Part shown: positions 7,721 to 16,317 of the stretch, piece by piece
How positions within the stretch are numbered: position 1 is the stretch's first letter
Layout: each line of letters opens with the position of its first letter
DNA from: Bdellovibrionales bacterium
GTDB taxonomy: Bacteria > Bdellovibrionota > Bdellovibrionia > Bdellovibrionales > JAKFYE01
Reading direction: 5' to 3'
Assembly: GCA_021731045.1 (NCBI GenBank)
Contig: JAKFYE010000006.1
Coordinates: forward strand, 1 to 35,645
DNA length: 35,645 nucleotides
Position numbers and translations under genes: made by a program
The notes under the pieces: model-generated
Told to the model about the DNA's origin: nothing
What the model saw: the letters and a program-made list of their open reading frames with translations, nothing else
Databases searched by the model: none

Positions 7721-7915
7721 CTAAAACCAACGATTCCTTAAATCTAAATTTTGCTCAACTTCAGAGCTAATTTGCACCATAAGAGCACGAAACTTTTCTG
7801 TAACACCGTTTACCAAGTATGTTGGCTCCAAATTGATCTGCAACTCACAAGTTAAATTGAATCTTGCCGGAGAATTCGAGACATATCGTTTCCTATATTG
7901 ACTCGAGCTTGCCAA
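7721..7915 (-). CDS. Small hypothetical ORF or gene remnant (64 aa)
   Basis: An open frame from a TTG at 7915 to a TAG at 7721, divergent from the 2OG-oxygenase gene. Composition is protein-like and not low complexity, with an alternating pattern around FNLTCELQINLEPTYLVNG and a helical end. There is no good RBS and no better upstream start: an in-frame stop lies 8 codons before the TTG. It occupies most of an otherwise empty 334-bp gap. I do not recognise it; it may be the tail of a decayed gene. Confidence 0.25.
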   Translation of the reverse strand: MASSSQYRKRYVSNSPARFNLTCELQINLEPTYLVNGVTEKFRALMVQISSEVEQNLDLRNRWF

Positions 7916-7945
7916 GGATACAAGACTGTCGCAAACTCATTAATT

Positions 7946-8845
7946 ATGAAGACACGATTTATTCAAACGGTCGAGAGTTTCTCTAGCGAAGCTAAACGCC
8001 TACGCGCGCATTATGATTCAGAATTCAAAGATCCACTTAAAACTCAGTCGACACGGTTCTCTTGGGATTACTGGCACGTACCCGACCAATATACCCACCT
8101 TCGCACCCCCGCCGCTGCTTATTTTCCTAAGAAAGTAATTTCTAAGTTTACTCAAGAATTGACTTTGTGGGGGCAGGAAAATCTTGGATGTTTGTCGATT
8201 TCGCCTCCGTGGCTGAGTTACTACGTTGAAGGTTGCGAACAAAAACTTCACTGCGATAACCCTCATGGACCTTGGGCTTTCGTGTTTTCCTTAACCCAAG
8301 GTATAACCTTCGACGGCGGCGAGACGATCATTTTTAAACCTGAACATCTCAGTTTTTGGAAGAACTTTTCAATTCAACGTGGATTTGAACAAGAAGATTT
8401 ATTTCATAAAATTGCACCAAAATTTAATCGCCTAATTGTTTTTGATCCGCGACTTCCACATGGCGTTAGCCGTGTAAATGGTACGCAAGATCCACAACGT
8501 GCGCGCGTAGTGATTCATGGTTGGTTTACTCAACCCCAACCTATCATCAACGGTTCCATATCAATAAACGAAGTAAACCAAAATCTCAATAGCCTCTTGG
8601 CGTCACTTGAAAAAACTTTAGCAGAGGTTTCGTCTATGACAGGCACACAAAGTTACAGGCTACATATTCTGCCGAGCGGAAAAGTTTCGCGAGTGGTCGT
8701 TTTAACCAACACTTTGATGTCTCGCGAGGGTGAAGACACACACGTGCGGGCATTAACAAAATGGTTGATGATTCAAATGCAAAATTTTAATTTTAAAAAG
8801 CATTCACGTTCTTCTATTGTGACCCTGCCCCTTATTTTTGAATAG
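7946..8845 (+). CDS. 2OG-Fe(II) oxygenase with a C-terminal TonB/AgmX-like domain
   Basis: I chose the ATG at 7946 (299 aa) over an upstream TTG at 7898, because the extra 16 residues look non-coding. The oxygenase core shows the iron-binding HxD in KLHCDNPHG, the distal His in DPRLPHGVSR and the 2OG-anchoring Arg in RARVVIHGW. This order and spacing fit the prolyl-4-hydroxylase-like fold. The last ~65 residues (YRLHILPSGKVSRVVV... to a TLPLIF end) resemble the small C-terminal domain of TonB/AgmX-type proteins, an uncommon partner. The substrate is unknown. The gene ends 8 bp before the next 2OG-oxygenase start, so the two are probably translationally coupled. Confidence 0.75.
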   Translation: MKTRFIQTVESFSSEAKRLRAHYDSEFKDPLKTQSTRFSWDYWHVPDQYTHLRTPAAAYFPKKVISKFTQELTLWGQENLGCLSISPPWLSYYVEGCEQKLHCDNPHGPWAFVFSLTQGITFDGGETIIFKPEHLSFWKNFSIQRGFEQEDLFHKIAPKFNRLIVFDPRLPHGVSRVNGTQDPQRARVVIHGWFTQPQPIINGSISINEVNQNLNSLLASLEKTLAEVSSMTGTQSYRLHILPSGKVSRVVVLTNTLMSREGEDTHVRALTKWLMIQMQNFNFKKHSRSSIVTLPLIFE

Positions 8846-8853
8846 GAGTTTTT

Positions 8854-9471
8854 GTGCCAACACGCTCTTTGTTCCCGACAATTATCTATGATCATAAACT
8901 TCCTAGAGCGAAAGCCCGTCGTCTTAACGCCGATCTGCTTTCCGATATTTATATTCTTAAAAAAATTGATCGTGAAGGTCGCGACTGGTCTAAAAAAAAT
9001 TACGTCGGCGGTTATACATCCTATTCTTCGATCACCGATTTGCATTTACGACATAGCCCATTTATGGAACTTAAAACTTTGATTGATAAAGAAGTAAAAG
9101 CTTACTTATCTTCACTTGAGCTTGACTTGCAAAAAAGAAAATTAGTAATGACCACCTGCTGGGTCAACGTAATGCCAAAACTTGTACATCATAGCCTTCA
9201 CCTTCATCCATTTAGCTGCTTAAGCGGTACCTACTATGTGCATGTGCCCGAAGGTTCAGGTAATTTAAAATTTGAAGACCCGCGTATGGGACTTTTTATG
9301 GCGGCTCCCCCTCGCAAACAAAATCCTAAGAAAACAAATCCGTATTCAGTAAAAATTCAGCCACAAGCAGGACAACTGATTATGTGGGAGAGTTGGCTAC
9401 GTCACGAAGTCACTGCTAATCGCGGTACGGGACAAAGAGTGAGTGTCAGCTTTAATTACGAATGGCTTTGA
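8854..9471 (+). CDS. TIGR02466-type putative 2OG-Fe(II) oxygenase
   Basis: A 205-aa protein starting at GTG 8854, whose RBS (TAGGAG) overlaps the stop codon of the preceding gene. Family motifs are LHLHPFSCLSGTYYV (iron-binding H and the SGxYYV strand), GNLKFEDPR, and WLRHEV-N-RVSVSFNYEW, which carries the distal His and the Arg. These match the 2OG-FeII_Oxy_5 group, whose substrates are not known. Being coupled to another predicted 2OG oxygenase suggests both modify related targets or one pathway. Confidence 0.85.
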   Translation: MPTRSLFPTIIYDHKLPRAKARRLNADLLSDIYILKKIDREGRDWSKKNYVGGYTSYSSITDLHLRHSPFMELKTLIDKEVKAYLSSLELDLQKRKLVMTTCWVNVMPKLVHHSLHLHPFSCLSGTYYVHVPEGSGNLKFEDPRMGLFMAAPPRKQNPKKTNPYSVKIQPQAGQLIMWESWLRHEVTANRGTGQRVSVSFNYEWL

Positions 9472-9621
9472 ACAGCCGCGCTAACTATTAAGATTTATAA
9501 AGCTTATGGGGCCGCCGATTGCGTCTAAACTTAATTTGCTGGACACTCGGAGAAGTCCGATGCAATTTCTCATTTTTAACTAAAAGCGCCTTATTACTGC
9601 GCCTGAACCCCGGAGTATCTT

Positions 9622-10110
9622 GTGCCCAGCGTTTACGATTTTGAAGTCAAAACTATCGACGGAAAGACAACAAAACTAGATAAGTATCGTGGCCAAGCAC
9701 TTTTAATAGTCAATACGGCTAGCAAATGTGGCTACACACCTCAATATACAGGATTAAACCAATTACATAAAAAACTTTCACATCAGGGCTTTGCGGTCTT
9801 GGGTTTTCCTTGTAACCAATTTGGAGGTCAAGAGCCAGGATCTGACTCTGATATTGCGCAATTCTGTGATCTTAGTTTTAAAGTCGAATTTCCGATGTTT
9901 TCTAAAATTCAAGTTAATGGTCAAAACGAAGCGCCTCTTTATAAATTTTTAAAAGAGCAAGCCCCAGGAATCCTTGGTACAAAAGCCATTAAATGGAATT
10001 TTACAAAGTTTTTAATTGATAAAAAAGGTATTGTCTTGGAACGATTTGCCCCTACTGATAAACCTGAAGATATTGAAGTTAAAATTGAAAAACTTTTGCA
10101 AACTCTCTAA
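9622..10110 (+). CDS. Glutathione peroxidase-family thiol peroxidase
   Basis: A 162-aa protein of normal bacterial Gpx length, GTG start with a CGGAG RBS. The catalytic tetrad is present: C36 in NTASKCGYTPQY (Cys rather than selenocysteine), Q70 in GFPCNQFGGQEPG, and W125-N126 in KWNFTKF. C64 in FPCNQF and the later FCD cysteine may act as resolving residues, so thioredoxin-dependent reduction of peroxides is more likely than true glutathione use. The next gene begins only 3 bp after the stop, implying co-transcription with the methyltransferase. Confidence 0.93.
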   Translation: MPSVYDFEVKTIDGKTTKLDKYRGQALLIVNTASKCGYTPQYTGLNQLHKKLSHQGFAVLGFPCNQFGGQEPGSDSDIAQFCDLSFKVEFPMFSKIQVNGQNEAPLYKFLKEQAPGILGTKAIKWNFTKFLIDKKGIVLERFAPTDKPEDIEVKIEKLLQTL

Positions 10111-10113
10111 AAT

Positions 10114-10926
10114 ATGACAGAACCACAACAGTATTTACACGGATATTCTAAACAAGAACAAAAACGACTGCGCTATCAAGCGAAAATTCTTGAACGCTAT
10201 GTTTATGACTTTATAGATTTAAAAAAAGTTAAAAACTTACTTGAGATTGGTTGTGGGGTTGGCGCCCAGACAGAAATTTTGCTCAAAAAGTTTCCTAAAA
10301 TTCATATTACCGGCATAGATATCTCGAACCTCCAGCTCAATGCGGCTCAACAGTTTTTAAAAAAAGAAGTTTCAAAAAAACGAGTTGAGTTTATTCAAGC
10401 TGATGCCACTCAGATTCCGGTAAAAAATTCGAGTCACGATGGGGCTTTTATTTGTTGGTTTTTAGAGCATGTTCCTGAACCGTTAAAAGTTCTCGAAGAA
10501 GCTTATAAAAAATTGTCTAAAGGAGCCGTCATCTATTGCACTGAAGTTCAAAATTCAGGAGTTTTTGTTGAGCCCTATTCTCCGGCAATTTTAAGATACT
10601 GGTACGAACTCAATGATCTGCAATGGACAGAAAAGGGTCATCCTTTTGTCGGCGCACAGCTAGGACATCTTCTAAGAAAAACTGGCTTTAAAAAAATTGA
10701 GCATAATACCCAAGTCATGCTCTTCGATTCGCGTAACCCTGTTGAGCGGACACGTTTTATTTCTTATTTTACAGATCTCATGATGAGCGCTAGCCCTCAA
10801 CTACTCAAGCACAACCGTATTGATCAAAAACTTTTAGATGAAGTCAAAAATGAAATGAGCGCACTGGCTAGCAACAAAGACTCCGTGATCTTCTTTCCAT
10901 TTTGTCGAGCAAAAGCTTATAAATAG
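10114..10926 (+). CDS. Class I SAM-dependent methyltransferase
   Basis: A 270-aa protein. The SAM-binding glycine motif is LLEIGCGVGAQTEIL (about 42-56), followed by the acidic end of strand 2 (GIDIS), FIQADATQIP (motif II) and FICWFLEHVPEP (post-motif). The core is Methyltransf_11/25-like; the C-terminal third is variable and gives no substrate clue. It starts 3 bp after the peroxidase gene and is followed after 37 bp by the Omp85-type gene. Confidence 0.85.
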   Translation: MTEPQQYLHGYSKQEQKRLRYQAKILERYVYDFIDLKKVKNLLEIGCGVGAQTEILLKKFPKIHITGIDISNLQLNAAQQFLKKEVSKKRVEFIQADATQIPVKNSSHDGAFICWFLEHVPEPLKVLEEAYKKLSKGAVIYCTEVQNSGVFVEPYSPAILRYWYELNDLQWTEKGHPFVGAQLGHLLRKTGFKKIEHNTQVMLFDSRNPVERTRFISYFTDLMMSASPQLLKHNRIDQKLLDEVKNEMSALASNKDSVIFFPFCRAKAYK

Positions 10927-10963
10927 TGGTGACTTCTAAGCACGATTCATTTAGTTTCTTTTA

Positions 10964-12064
10964 ATGAATTTATCCCAACGAATCGCCCTAGTGTTGCTCA
11001 CTAGTTTTCTCGGCACAACTATAGCGACTCACGTCACTGCGGATGATAATAATCTTGAACCCAAAGAAAAAATGATTCTCCTTCCTATCGGGTACTACAC
11101 TCCCGAGACCAGTGCGGCATTGGGCGGATTATTAATTTATAATATTAAAAAAGAGGCCGAAGGACGGACCTCAAATATACTCTCGTCATTAAGTTATACG
11201 CTTAAACAACAAAGTATTTTTATTCTGGCTCCGAAATATTATTTAAAAGGCGGAGATACAGAACTCTATTTAAACATTCGCTATCTTTACTTTCCTGCTG
11301 AATATTATGGCCGAGGAAACGAAACTCGTGTCGAGGACTTAGAACATTTCACCCAAAATATTTACACCATGGATGGAGGCGTAAAATATAAGTTCTATAA
11401 TGATTTTTTCGTTACACCTTTTGGCTCATATCAAGAGCAAATTATTGTTGAGAACGATGGCGCCATGGTCGAAGCTGAAAAACGTTTTGGTTTCGGAGAG
11501 TACACTCAGCGCTCTCTCGGGTTCAACTTAGGCGTGGACAGTCGCGACTATCACAATTCGCCTCTTAAGGGCCTTTATTATTTTATGACCTACTCGCAGC
11601 ACTGGTTTAGAAATCCACAAGGCCTTATGCCCGATCCTGGTTATAAGAACTATGAATTGGATCTCCGTCACTACATTAGTATGGGAGAGAAAAAAGTTTT
11701 AGCTGCCAATTTCTTCATTGCAAAAGAAGAAGGTCATAGCGTTCCTTTTCAGTTTTTAAATAAGCTCGGTGGTGGAAACGCTTTACGCGGTTATCTTTCG
11801 GGACGTTTTCGCGACAAGGCGATTTCATTTTTGCAAGCTGACTATCGCTGTGATTTTGCACCTCGTTTTGCTTATTCTGTTTTTGCAGGTTTCGGTGTGG
11901 TTGCGCCAGACACAGACACTTTATTAGAAAACAGAAGGCGCCATACTGTCGGTGCGGGAGTTCACTATCTCGCAGATGTTGAAAACCGTCAAAAAATTCG
12001 CTTAGATGTCGGCATTGGTGAAAACGATTATGGCGTCTACGTTGTCTTTGGCGAAGCCTACTAG
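10964..12064 (+). CDS. Outer-membrane BamA/TamA-family (Omp85) barrel protein
   Basis: A 366-aa protein with an N-terminal signal peptide (about 1-26, ending ATHVTA-D). It has no room for POTRA domains. The rest alternates in the pattern of a 16-strand barrel, and GNALRGYLSGRFRDK contains the Omp85 L6-loop motif (V/L)RG(F/Y). It resembles the barrel-only surface antigen D15 group common in Bdellovibrio-like bacteria. The role is unknown; BamA-like insertion is doubtful without POTRA domains. No terminator is evident after it, and the diguanylate cyclase gene follows after 93 bp. Confidence 0.82.
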   Translation: MNLSQRIALVLLTSFLGTTIATHVTADDNNLEPKEKMILLPIGYYTPETSAALGGLLIYNIKKEAEGRTSNILSSLSYTLKQQSIFILAPKYYLKGGDTELYLNIRYLYFPAEYYGRGNETRVEDLEHFTQNIYTMDGGVKYKFYNDFFVTPFGSYQEQIIVENDGAMVEAEKRFGFGEYTQRSLGFNLGVDSRDYHNSPLKGLYYFMTYSQHWFRNPQGLMPDPGYKNYELDLRHYISMGEKKVLAANFFIAKEEGHSVPFQFLNKLGGGNALRGYLSGRFRDKAISFLQADYRCDFAPRFAYSVFAGFGVVAPDTDTLLENRRRHTVGAGVHYLADVENRQKIRLDVGIGENDYGVYVVFGEAY

Positions 12065-12157
12065 GTTCTCCTGAAAAACCCACGACAGAATAAATGAGTA
12101 ACCTCTTACACAGATTCATAATTTTAAACTACAATGTCTCAAATTGAGTCGTTCTGA

Positions 12158-13159
12158 GTGAAAAAATACATGAATTTAACCGATACGGTATTGATGGAAA
12201 TCGTTGGAAATCGGCGGGTTCTTATTGTCGACAATGAGCCTGCCAACCTCAATTTGCTTCAAGAAATCCTGGCAAACGAATCTTGCCAGATCAGTACCGC
12301 CACGTCTGGCGCAGAAGCTCTTAAAATTTTAAGTCAACATCCCGTGGCTCTTGTCATACTCGACCAAGATATGCCCGGAATGACTGGCCTTGAAACTCTA
12401 AAGGCTATAAAAAAATTGTATCCTGATTGTGATGTTATGTTTGTGTCGGCACACACGAATCCGAGCATGGTGAGCCAGGCCTTAGAACATGGTGCAGATG
12501 ATTATATTCGCAAGCCGTTTTCGATTATAGAGTTGATTTCGCGAGTACACGTCCGTTTTCGAATTAGAGATTTACGACAAGATCTCCTTGTGGCGAACCA
12601 AAAACTCGAAAATTTATCCATCACCGATGATCTTACGGGACTTCTTAATATGCGCTCTATTTATGAAAAAATTGATTATGAAATTTCACGAGCGGCGCGA
12701 ACCGGAAATAACATCTGCTGTATTATGCTCGATATGGATGATTTTAAAAACGTAAACGATAGCCACGATCACCTCTTTGGCAGTTTCGTTATTAAGGAAA
12801 TGGGACAAATCCTCGCTATGAATCTACGAGATGTCGATTTTGCTGCTCGTTACGGAGGCGATGAGTTTTTGACTGTCTTAATAGGAATAGACGAAGCCGG
12901 CGTACAGAATTTTTGCAATCGATTATGCGAAATCGTTCGCACACATACTTTTCGCGAAGGCAACGACGAAATTAATTTAACCCTCAGTATCGGATATGCG
13001 GTGGCGGGTCCGGGATTTAAGCATGACTCTCGTGATTTAGTACGCGCAGCCGATCATGCGCTTTACATTTCTAAGGAAAAAGGACGTAACCAAGTCAGTG
13101 GTTTTGGTCCTCAACAAACGGCTATACGTATTAACAGTTTTCGAAAAAAAGCGGCTTAA
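12158..13159 (+). CDS. Response-regulator diguanylate cyclase (REC-GGDEF)
   Basis: A 333-aa protein (GTG 12158; an ATG at 12170 is an alternative). The receiver domain spans about 18-135, with phospho-acceptor D69 in VILDQDMPGMTG, acidic D25-N26 and K119 in IRKPF. A short coiled linker (136-152) leads to a GGDEF domain with DDLTGLLN (157-164) and an intact active site GGDEF at 233-237. RDVD at 224-227 is five residues upstream, exactly the RxxD inhibitory-site position, so product inhibition is expected. It should make cyclic di-GMP when phosphorylated. No histidine kinase is nearby. Its stop overlaps the convergent desaturase gene by 4 bp. Confidence 0.93.
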   Translation: MKKYMNLTDTVLMEIVGNRRVLIVDNEPANLNLLQEILANESCQISTATSGAEALKILSQHPVALVILDQDMPGMTGLETLKAIKKLYPDCDVMFVSAHTNPSMVSQALEHGADDYIRKPFSIIELISRVHVRFRIRDLRQDLLVANQKLENLSITDDLTGLLNMRSIYEKIDYEISRAARTGNNICCIMLDMDDFKNVNDSHDHLFGSFVIKEMGQILAMNLRDVDFAARYGGDEFLTVLIGIDEAGVQNFCNRLCEIVRTHTFREGNDEINLTLSIGYAVAGPGFKHDSRDLVRAADHALYISKEKGRNQVSGFGPQQTAIRINSFRKKAA

Positions 13160-14496
13160 AGGGTTTTTACGTCTCGAAGAATACAAGCTTTACCTTGAGC
13201 ATATGGAATCATCCAGAACACAATCTTATTACTGTTAACATCAGTCTGAAAGAAGCGACCAAACAAAAGTCGCGTTCTTGATTTCAAAAATGAATCCTGA
13301 TCAACTTCAACGAGTGAAGTCACATTTTTCAATCCGGTTTTTACGACGCTCATGTTTTCATGTTTTTGAATGCTCGTACTAATTCTTTGAACACATGGAT
13401 CACTCGCCTGTGCCGGTGAATTGAGTTGCGCACTAAGAAGAAAAATAATCGCTACAACTTTCCAAAGTTTTTTAAATGCGGACATAAAACTTTTCTCATT
13501 TACCTCTAAATAAAGAGGATTATCAGAAAAGGCTAACTTCATACGACGATGTGCCTCAGGCAAAGAGTGGTATGGCAATTTTGGAATGTAATGATGAAGT
13601 GCATGATAGCGTGCGCCAACAGGTGCCCAAAGTTCAGTAAAAAAACCACCTTCGACATTGATCGAATCTTGAAGCTGTTCCTCGTACTCCATCTCATGAC
13701 CTTCGTTATTGTAACGATGTGCCGCTAAAGTACGTGTTTGATTTATAAAACCAATCGCAAAAATTAAAACATACCATTGGCCAAAAAAATGAACTGGAAG
13801 TTCGCCACGAACATAGAGCATGACAATTCCCGCCCACAATATGAGGGTCGCAAGTTCTATCATCTTCATGCGGCTACGCTCAAACTCCGACGGTTCACTG
13901 CGTTTATAGCTTTCGTTAATGACAAGGGCGCTTAAATTGATTTCGAGCCACTTATGAAATGGCGGAATCAAAAGTCCCACAGGCGCAAGTATGAGCGCGC
14001 GCATCGCCAGCACCACTGGAAATAGAAATGTTTTGCCAAGAAAAATGACGATATCCCAACGTGAGCCTTTACCCAACGGAAGATATTCAGGATCTTCAAG
14101 CGTTCCATACTTATGGCGACGATGATGATCCAAATGGACCGTTTCGTACAAGAACGACGGCACCATCATTGGAATCCCAATCAATAAATTCCAGCCTAAA
14201 TTAAAGCCCGGAAGAGTTTTAGATGAATGATGTGAAATTTCATGAATAAAAAATAATGCACGATAAAGAAACAACACGGATAAAATAAAAAATCCCGCCT
14301 GATTTAGAGCTGAGTCGGCAAATAAGTAAAAAGCGAAACTTGACCAACCCAAAGCAGAAAAAACTAATAAATCTGACCAATAAATCCGAGGATTAGGCTG
14401 TAAGAGGTCGCGCACAGTTTCGGTAACTTCACGCATCTCAATTCTAGGTTTTTCGTGAGCTAATGCTCGTACTTTTACAGTCTCTAAGGGTTGCAT
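13156..14496 (-). CDS. Fatty-acid desaturase with an extracytoplasmic C-terminal domain
   Basis: 446 aa from ATG 14496; a TTG two codons upstream (14502) is less likely. Numbering below is from the TTG. Histidine boxes HEISHH (87-92), HLDHHRRH (123-130) and HALHH (300-304), plus AHRYNNEGH (261-269), identify a membrane di-iron desaturase or hydroxylase, with membrane segments around 45-85, 105-120, 155-185 and 215-255. After the usual end (~335) the frame continues into MSAFKKLWKV and a hydrophobic run ending NSPAQA-S (340-366). This looks like a complete signal peptide, followed by ~80 residues with two cysteines (C370 and one near the end). Either it is a fusion with an extracytoplasmic tail, or an internal start makes a separate exported protein. 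Confidence 0.85.
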   Translation of the reverse strand: MQPLETVKVRALAHEKPRIEMREVTETVRDLLQPNPRIYWSDLLVFSALGWSSFAFYLFADSALNQAGFFILSVLFLYRALFFIHEISHHSSKTLPGFNLGWNLLIGIPMMVPSFLYETVHLDHHRRHKYGTLEDPEYLPLGKGSRWDIVIFLGKTFLFPVVLAMRALILAPVGLLIPPFHKWLEINLSALVINESYKRSEPSEFERSRMKMIELATLILWAGIVMLYVRGELPVHFFGQWYVLIFAIGFINQTRTLAAHRYNNEGHEMEYEEQLQDSINVEGGFFTELWAPVGARYHALHHYIPKLPYHSLPEAHRRMKLAFSDNPLYLEVNEKSFMSAFKKLWKVVAIIFLLSAQLNSPAQASDPCVQRISTSIQKHENMSVVKTGLKNVTSLVEVDQDSFLKSRTRLLFGRFFQTDVNSNKIVFWMIPYAQGKACILRDVKTL

Positions 14497-14843
14497 TCGC
14501 AATATCCATTACAAGTCAGGTGCCACGTGGAATTACCCCAGGGAGCGTGTCAGGTCACGCAGTAGATACAAAATACACAAATGTTAAATATAATGGCGTA
14601 TTTTGGGTTCAAAGTGACGATAAAAGGCCCTTATATCAAGCACCTATTCGCTTTAAAGCGCAAAAAATAGGCATCATTTTACGAGAGATACCGACGAGTT
14701 GGCTCCTATTTTAAGTCATAGAAGATTAGAGAGGCCGCTTAGATTTAAAGACAGTAGTTGATGAGTGTAAGAGAATTTTTTTAATCTTTTGATTAAGTTC
14801 TAAGGGATACGAGACCGTTTCGTTCAGCGCAACTCCGAGACGT
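14497..14843. other. Non-coding stretch before the right repeat arm
   Basis: About 350 bp between the desaturase start and the repeat. A plus-strand open frame ending at 14714 has no recognisable motif and overlaps the desaturase start. A small hairpin (GCGTG/CACGC at 14545-14560) is present. I see nothing else that I can assign. Confidence 0.4.
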
Positions 14844-14883
14844 GGAAAAATATTTGCCAGAAATGTGCTGGAAAGTTTATTTA

Positions 14884-14899
14884 CCTGTCGCGCGACAGG
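14884..14899. repeat. 16-bp palindrome, GCGC centre
   Basis: CCTGTCGCGCGACAGG, the distal boundary of module M2. It corresponds to 1404-1419 in the left arm. Confidence 0.95.
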
Positions 14900-15212
14900 A
14901 GAACTTTAGCTTGCGAAGTTCTAGGACTGGAAAAAGGTTTTGTTGTCGAGAATTTTTAAGTGGAAGATTGGCGGACGGGCGTGGCCCTTAAATGGGCCCG
15001 TGAGCCCGCTCCGTTTGGGCCAACTTTTAGGTGGGAAAAAATATTTGCCAGGAATTGGCGTGGCGGCTTCAAGGGGGCGTTGGAGCCCCAACAGCCGCTA
15101 TTTGGACTTTTAGGTAAAATATTTTTTGGATCAGCTGCTTCGTGTTTTTAGCGACAAAGGGTTAGAAAGGGAGAGGTTGAGATTTGAAGCTCGGTGTTGA
15201 AAAGACTATTTG
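14900..15212. repeat. Structured G+C-rich module M2 (313 bp)
   Basis: Inverted relative of M1, with the same nested hairpins: CGGGC...GCCCG enclosing GGCCC/GGGCC, then GCGGCT...AGCCGC enclosing a GGGGC/GCCCC stem. Single-base differences and indels relative to M1 break the open frame seen there (63 codons here against 98), supporting a non-coding role. Confidence 0.8.
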
Positions 15213-15228
15213 CCTGTCGCGCGACAGG
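15213..15228. repeat. 16-bp palindrome, GCGC centre
   Basis: CCTGTCGCGCGACAGG, the HNH-proximal boundary of module M2. Confidence 0.95.
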
Positions 15229-15285
15229 AGAGTTCTTACCAAGATACCTTTTGTTAATTCGTTGCATCCACAAAAGATGGTACAC

Positions 15286-15306
15286 AAAAGGTGGTAGGCA
15301 CCTTTT
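15286..15306 (-). terminator. Hairpin downstream of HNH copy 2
   Basis: AAAAGGTG/CACCTTTT stem with a 5-nt loop, the counterpart of 1011-1031. It is a possible weak terminator of the HNH transcript. Confidence 0.5.
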
Positions 15307-15317
15307 AGTTCTTTTTA

Positions 15318-15333
15318 CCTGTCGTGCGACAGG
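15318..15333. repeat. 16-bp palindrome, GTGC centre
   Basis: CCTGTCGTGCGACAGG, 27 bp past the second HNH stop codon. It is the counterpart of 984-999. Confidence 0.95.
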
Positions 15334-15360
15334 TGAATTCTTGCCAAGGTATTTTTGGAT

Positions 15361-16182
15361 TTAATGAGCATGCATAAGCTTATGGTGCCCAGAGCAAAGG
15401 GTTACAAGGTTCTCAATCGTATTTGAACCTTCTAAGCTTTTAGGAATAATGTGATGAGTATCAATCCATCTTTGGTCTTTACAGCGATCTCCGTTTTTAT
15501 AAGTAAATGTGCACTGTCCACGATCTCTTAAAGTTACCTGTCGTGCGACAGATAAATTCTTTCGGTTTTTTAACTTTTCAGATTTTTGTAACGGATCTTG
15601 TTCATCAAGATAAAGATCCAGCAACGCTTCGAGAGTCTCTTCAAGGCTCACAGACTTTCGCTTTTTTTGCGATTCAAGATCTTGCGCTCGTTTAAGTTTC
15701 TTACTTAATAATTCTGAAATACCAAGTTGTAGATTAAGTCTGTCTTCGCTTACAAACTTCATTCGTTCAGGGACAGCTTCTTTAGGACAAGCCTTAGCGA
15801 CATAGTGCTCAAGTTTTCGCTGCGGCAGTTCAACGGCCATTTGCAGCCACTCTTTTTGATTGTTTAAGTTGAGCACAGGAGTAATCTTTCGAGCCTTTGA
15901 CACGCTTAGAGCTCCAGATTCAATAATAGATTTAAGCTCCGGAACTTCTTTAGCCTTACGAGCAACGGTAATAAAGTTAAACGCAACACTTTCAGAAAGC
16001 TTTAAGATATTCATAGCGTACTCATGAAGATTCTTACATTCAAAAAGATAATAAACCCGGTACTCATCTGCTTGTTGTAAAATATCAAGAAGCTCAGCTT
16101 CAACCCGTTTATAACGCTCAACAATCCCAAGAGCCCTTTGATGAATCTCAAGCTGCATATTTTTTTCTAAAGAATCTGTCAT
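15361..16182 (-). CDS. HNH endonuclease, DUF222/13E12-like, copy 2
   Basis: A 273-aa paralogue of the gene at 135-956, same length and no indel, with about 23 substitutions by eye. All HNH residues are kept (H243-H244, N258, C263, H266-H267, and the C224/C234 pair), so both copies look intact and under selection. The first ~105 residues are almost unchanged while the C-terminal half has diverged, including several changes around the HNH core (for example HVIPKNLGG to HIIPKSLEG), which could reflect gene conversion or changed specificity. The RBS region (AAGGAG then ATG) is conserved. It carries the internal palindrome at 15537-15552. Confidence 0.88.
   Translation of the reverse strand: MTDSLEKNMQLEIHQRALGIVERYKRVEAELLDILQQADEYRVYYLFECKNLHEYAMNILKLSESVAFNFITVARKAKEVPELKSIIESGALSVSKARKITPVLNLNNQKEWLQMAVELPQRKLEHYVAKACPKEAVPERMKFVSEDRLNLQLGISELLSKKLKRAQDLESQKKRKSVSLEETLEALLDLYLDEQDPLQKSEKLKNRKNLSVARQVTLRDRGQCTFTYKNGDRCKDQRWIDTHHIIPKSLEGSNTIENLVTLCSGHHKLMHAH
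15537..15552. repeat. 16-bp palindrome inside the HNH gene (copy 2)
   Basis: CCTGTCGTGCGACAGA on the plus strand; on the coding strand it is identical to the site in copy 1 (codons 211-216), although neighbouring codons have changed. Confidence 0.9.
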
Positions 16183-16317
16183 GAAAATCTCTCCTTAAAA
16201 TCAGAAAGAAACCATAACATAGGTTTTAAAACATCAAGTTGATGAACATAAAACACTCTCAAGGAATCAATTCAAAACACATCTAAAACTTTATTACGCC
16301 ATCGAGATTAAAAGATA

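Larger units (their letters stand above)
14844..16317. repeat. Right arm of long inverted repeat carrying an HNH gene
   Basis: Reverse-complement counterpart of positions 1-1458. It contains a decayed module end (14844-14883), a palindrome, module M2, two palindromes, the second HNH gene and its upstream region. Both arms carry a module of the same 313-bp length between palindromes and the same order of parts. Outward of 16317 the matching left sequence would lie outside the window. Confidence 0.85.
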
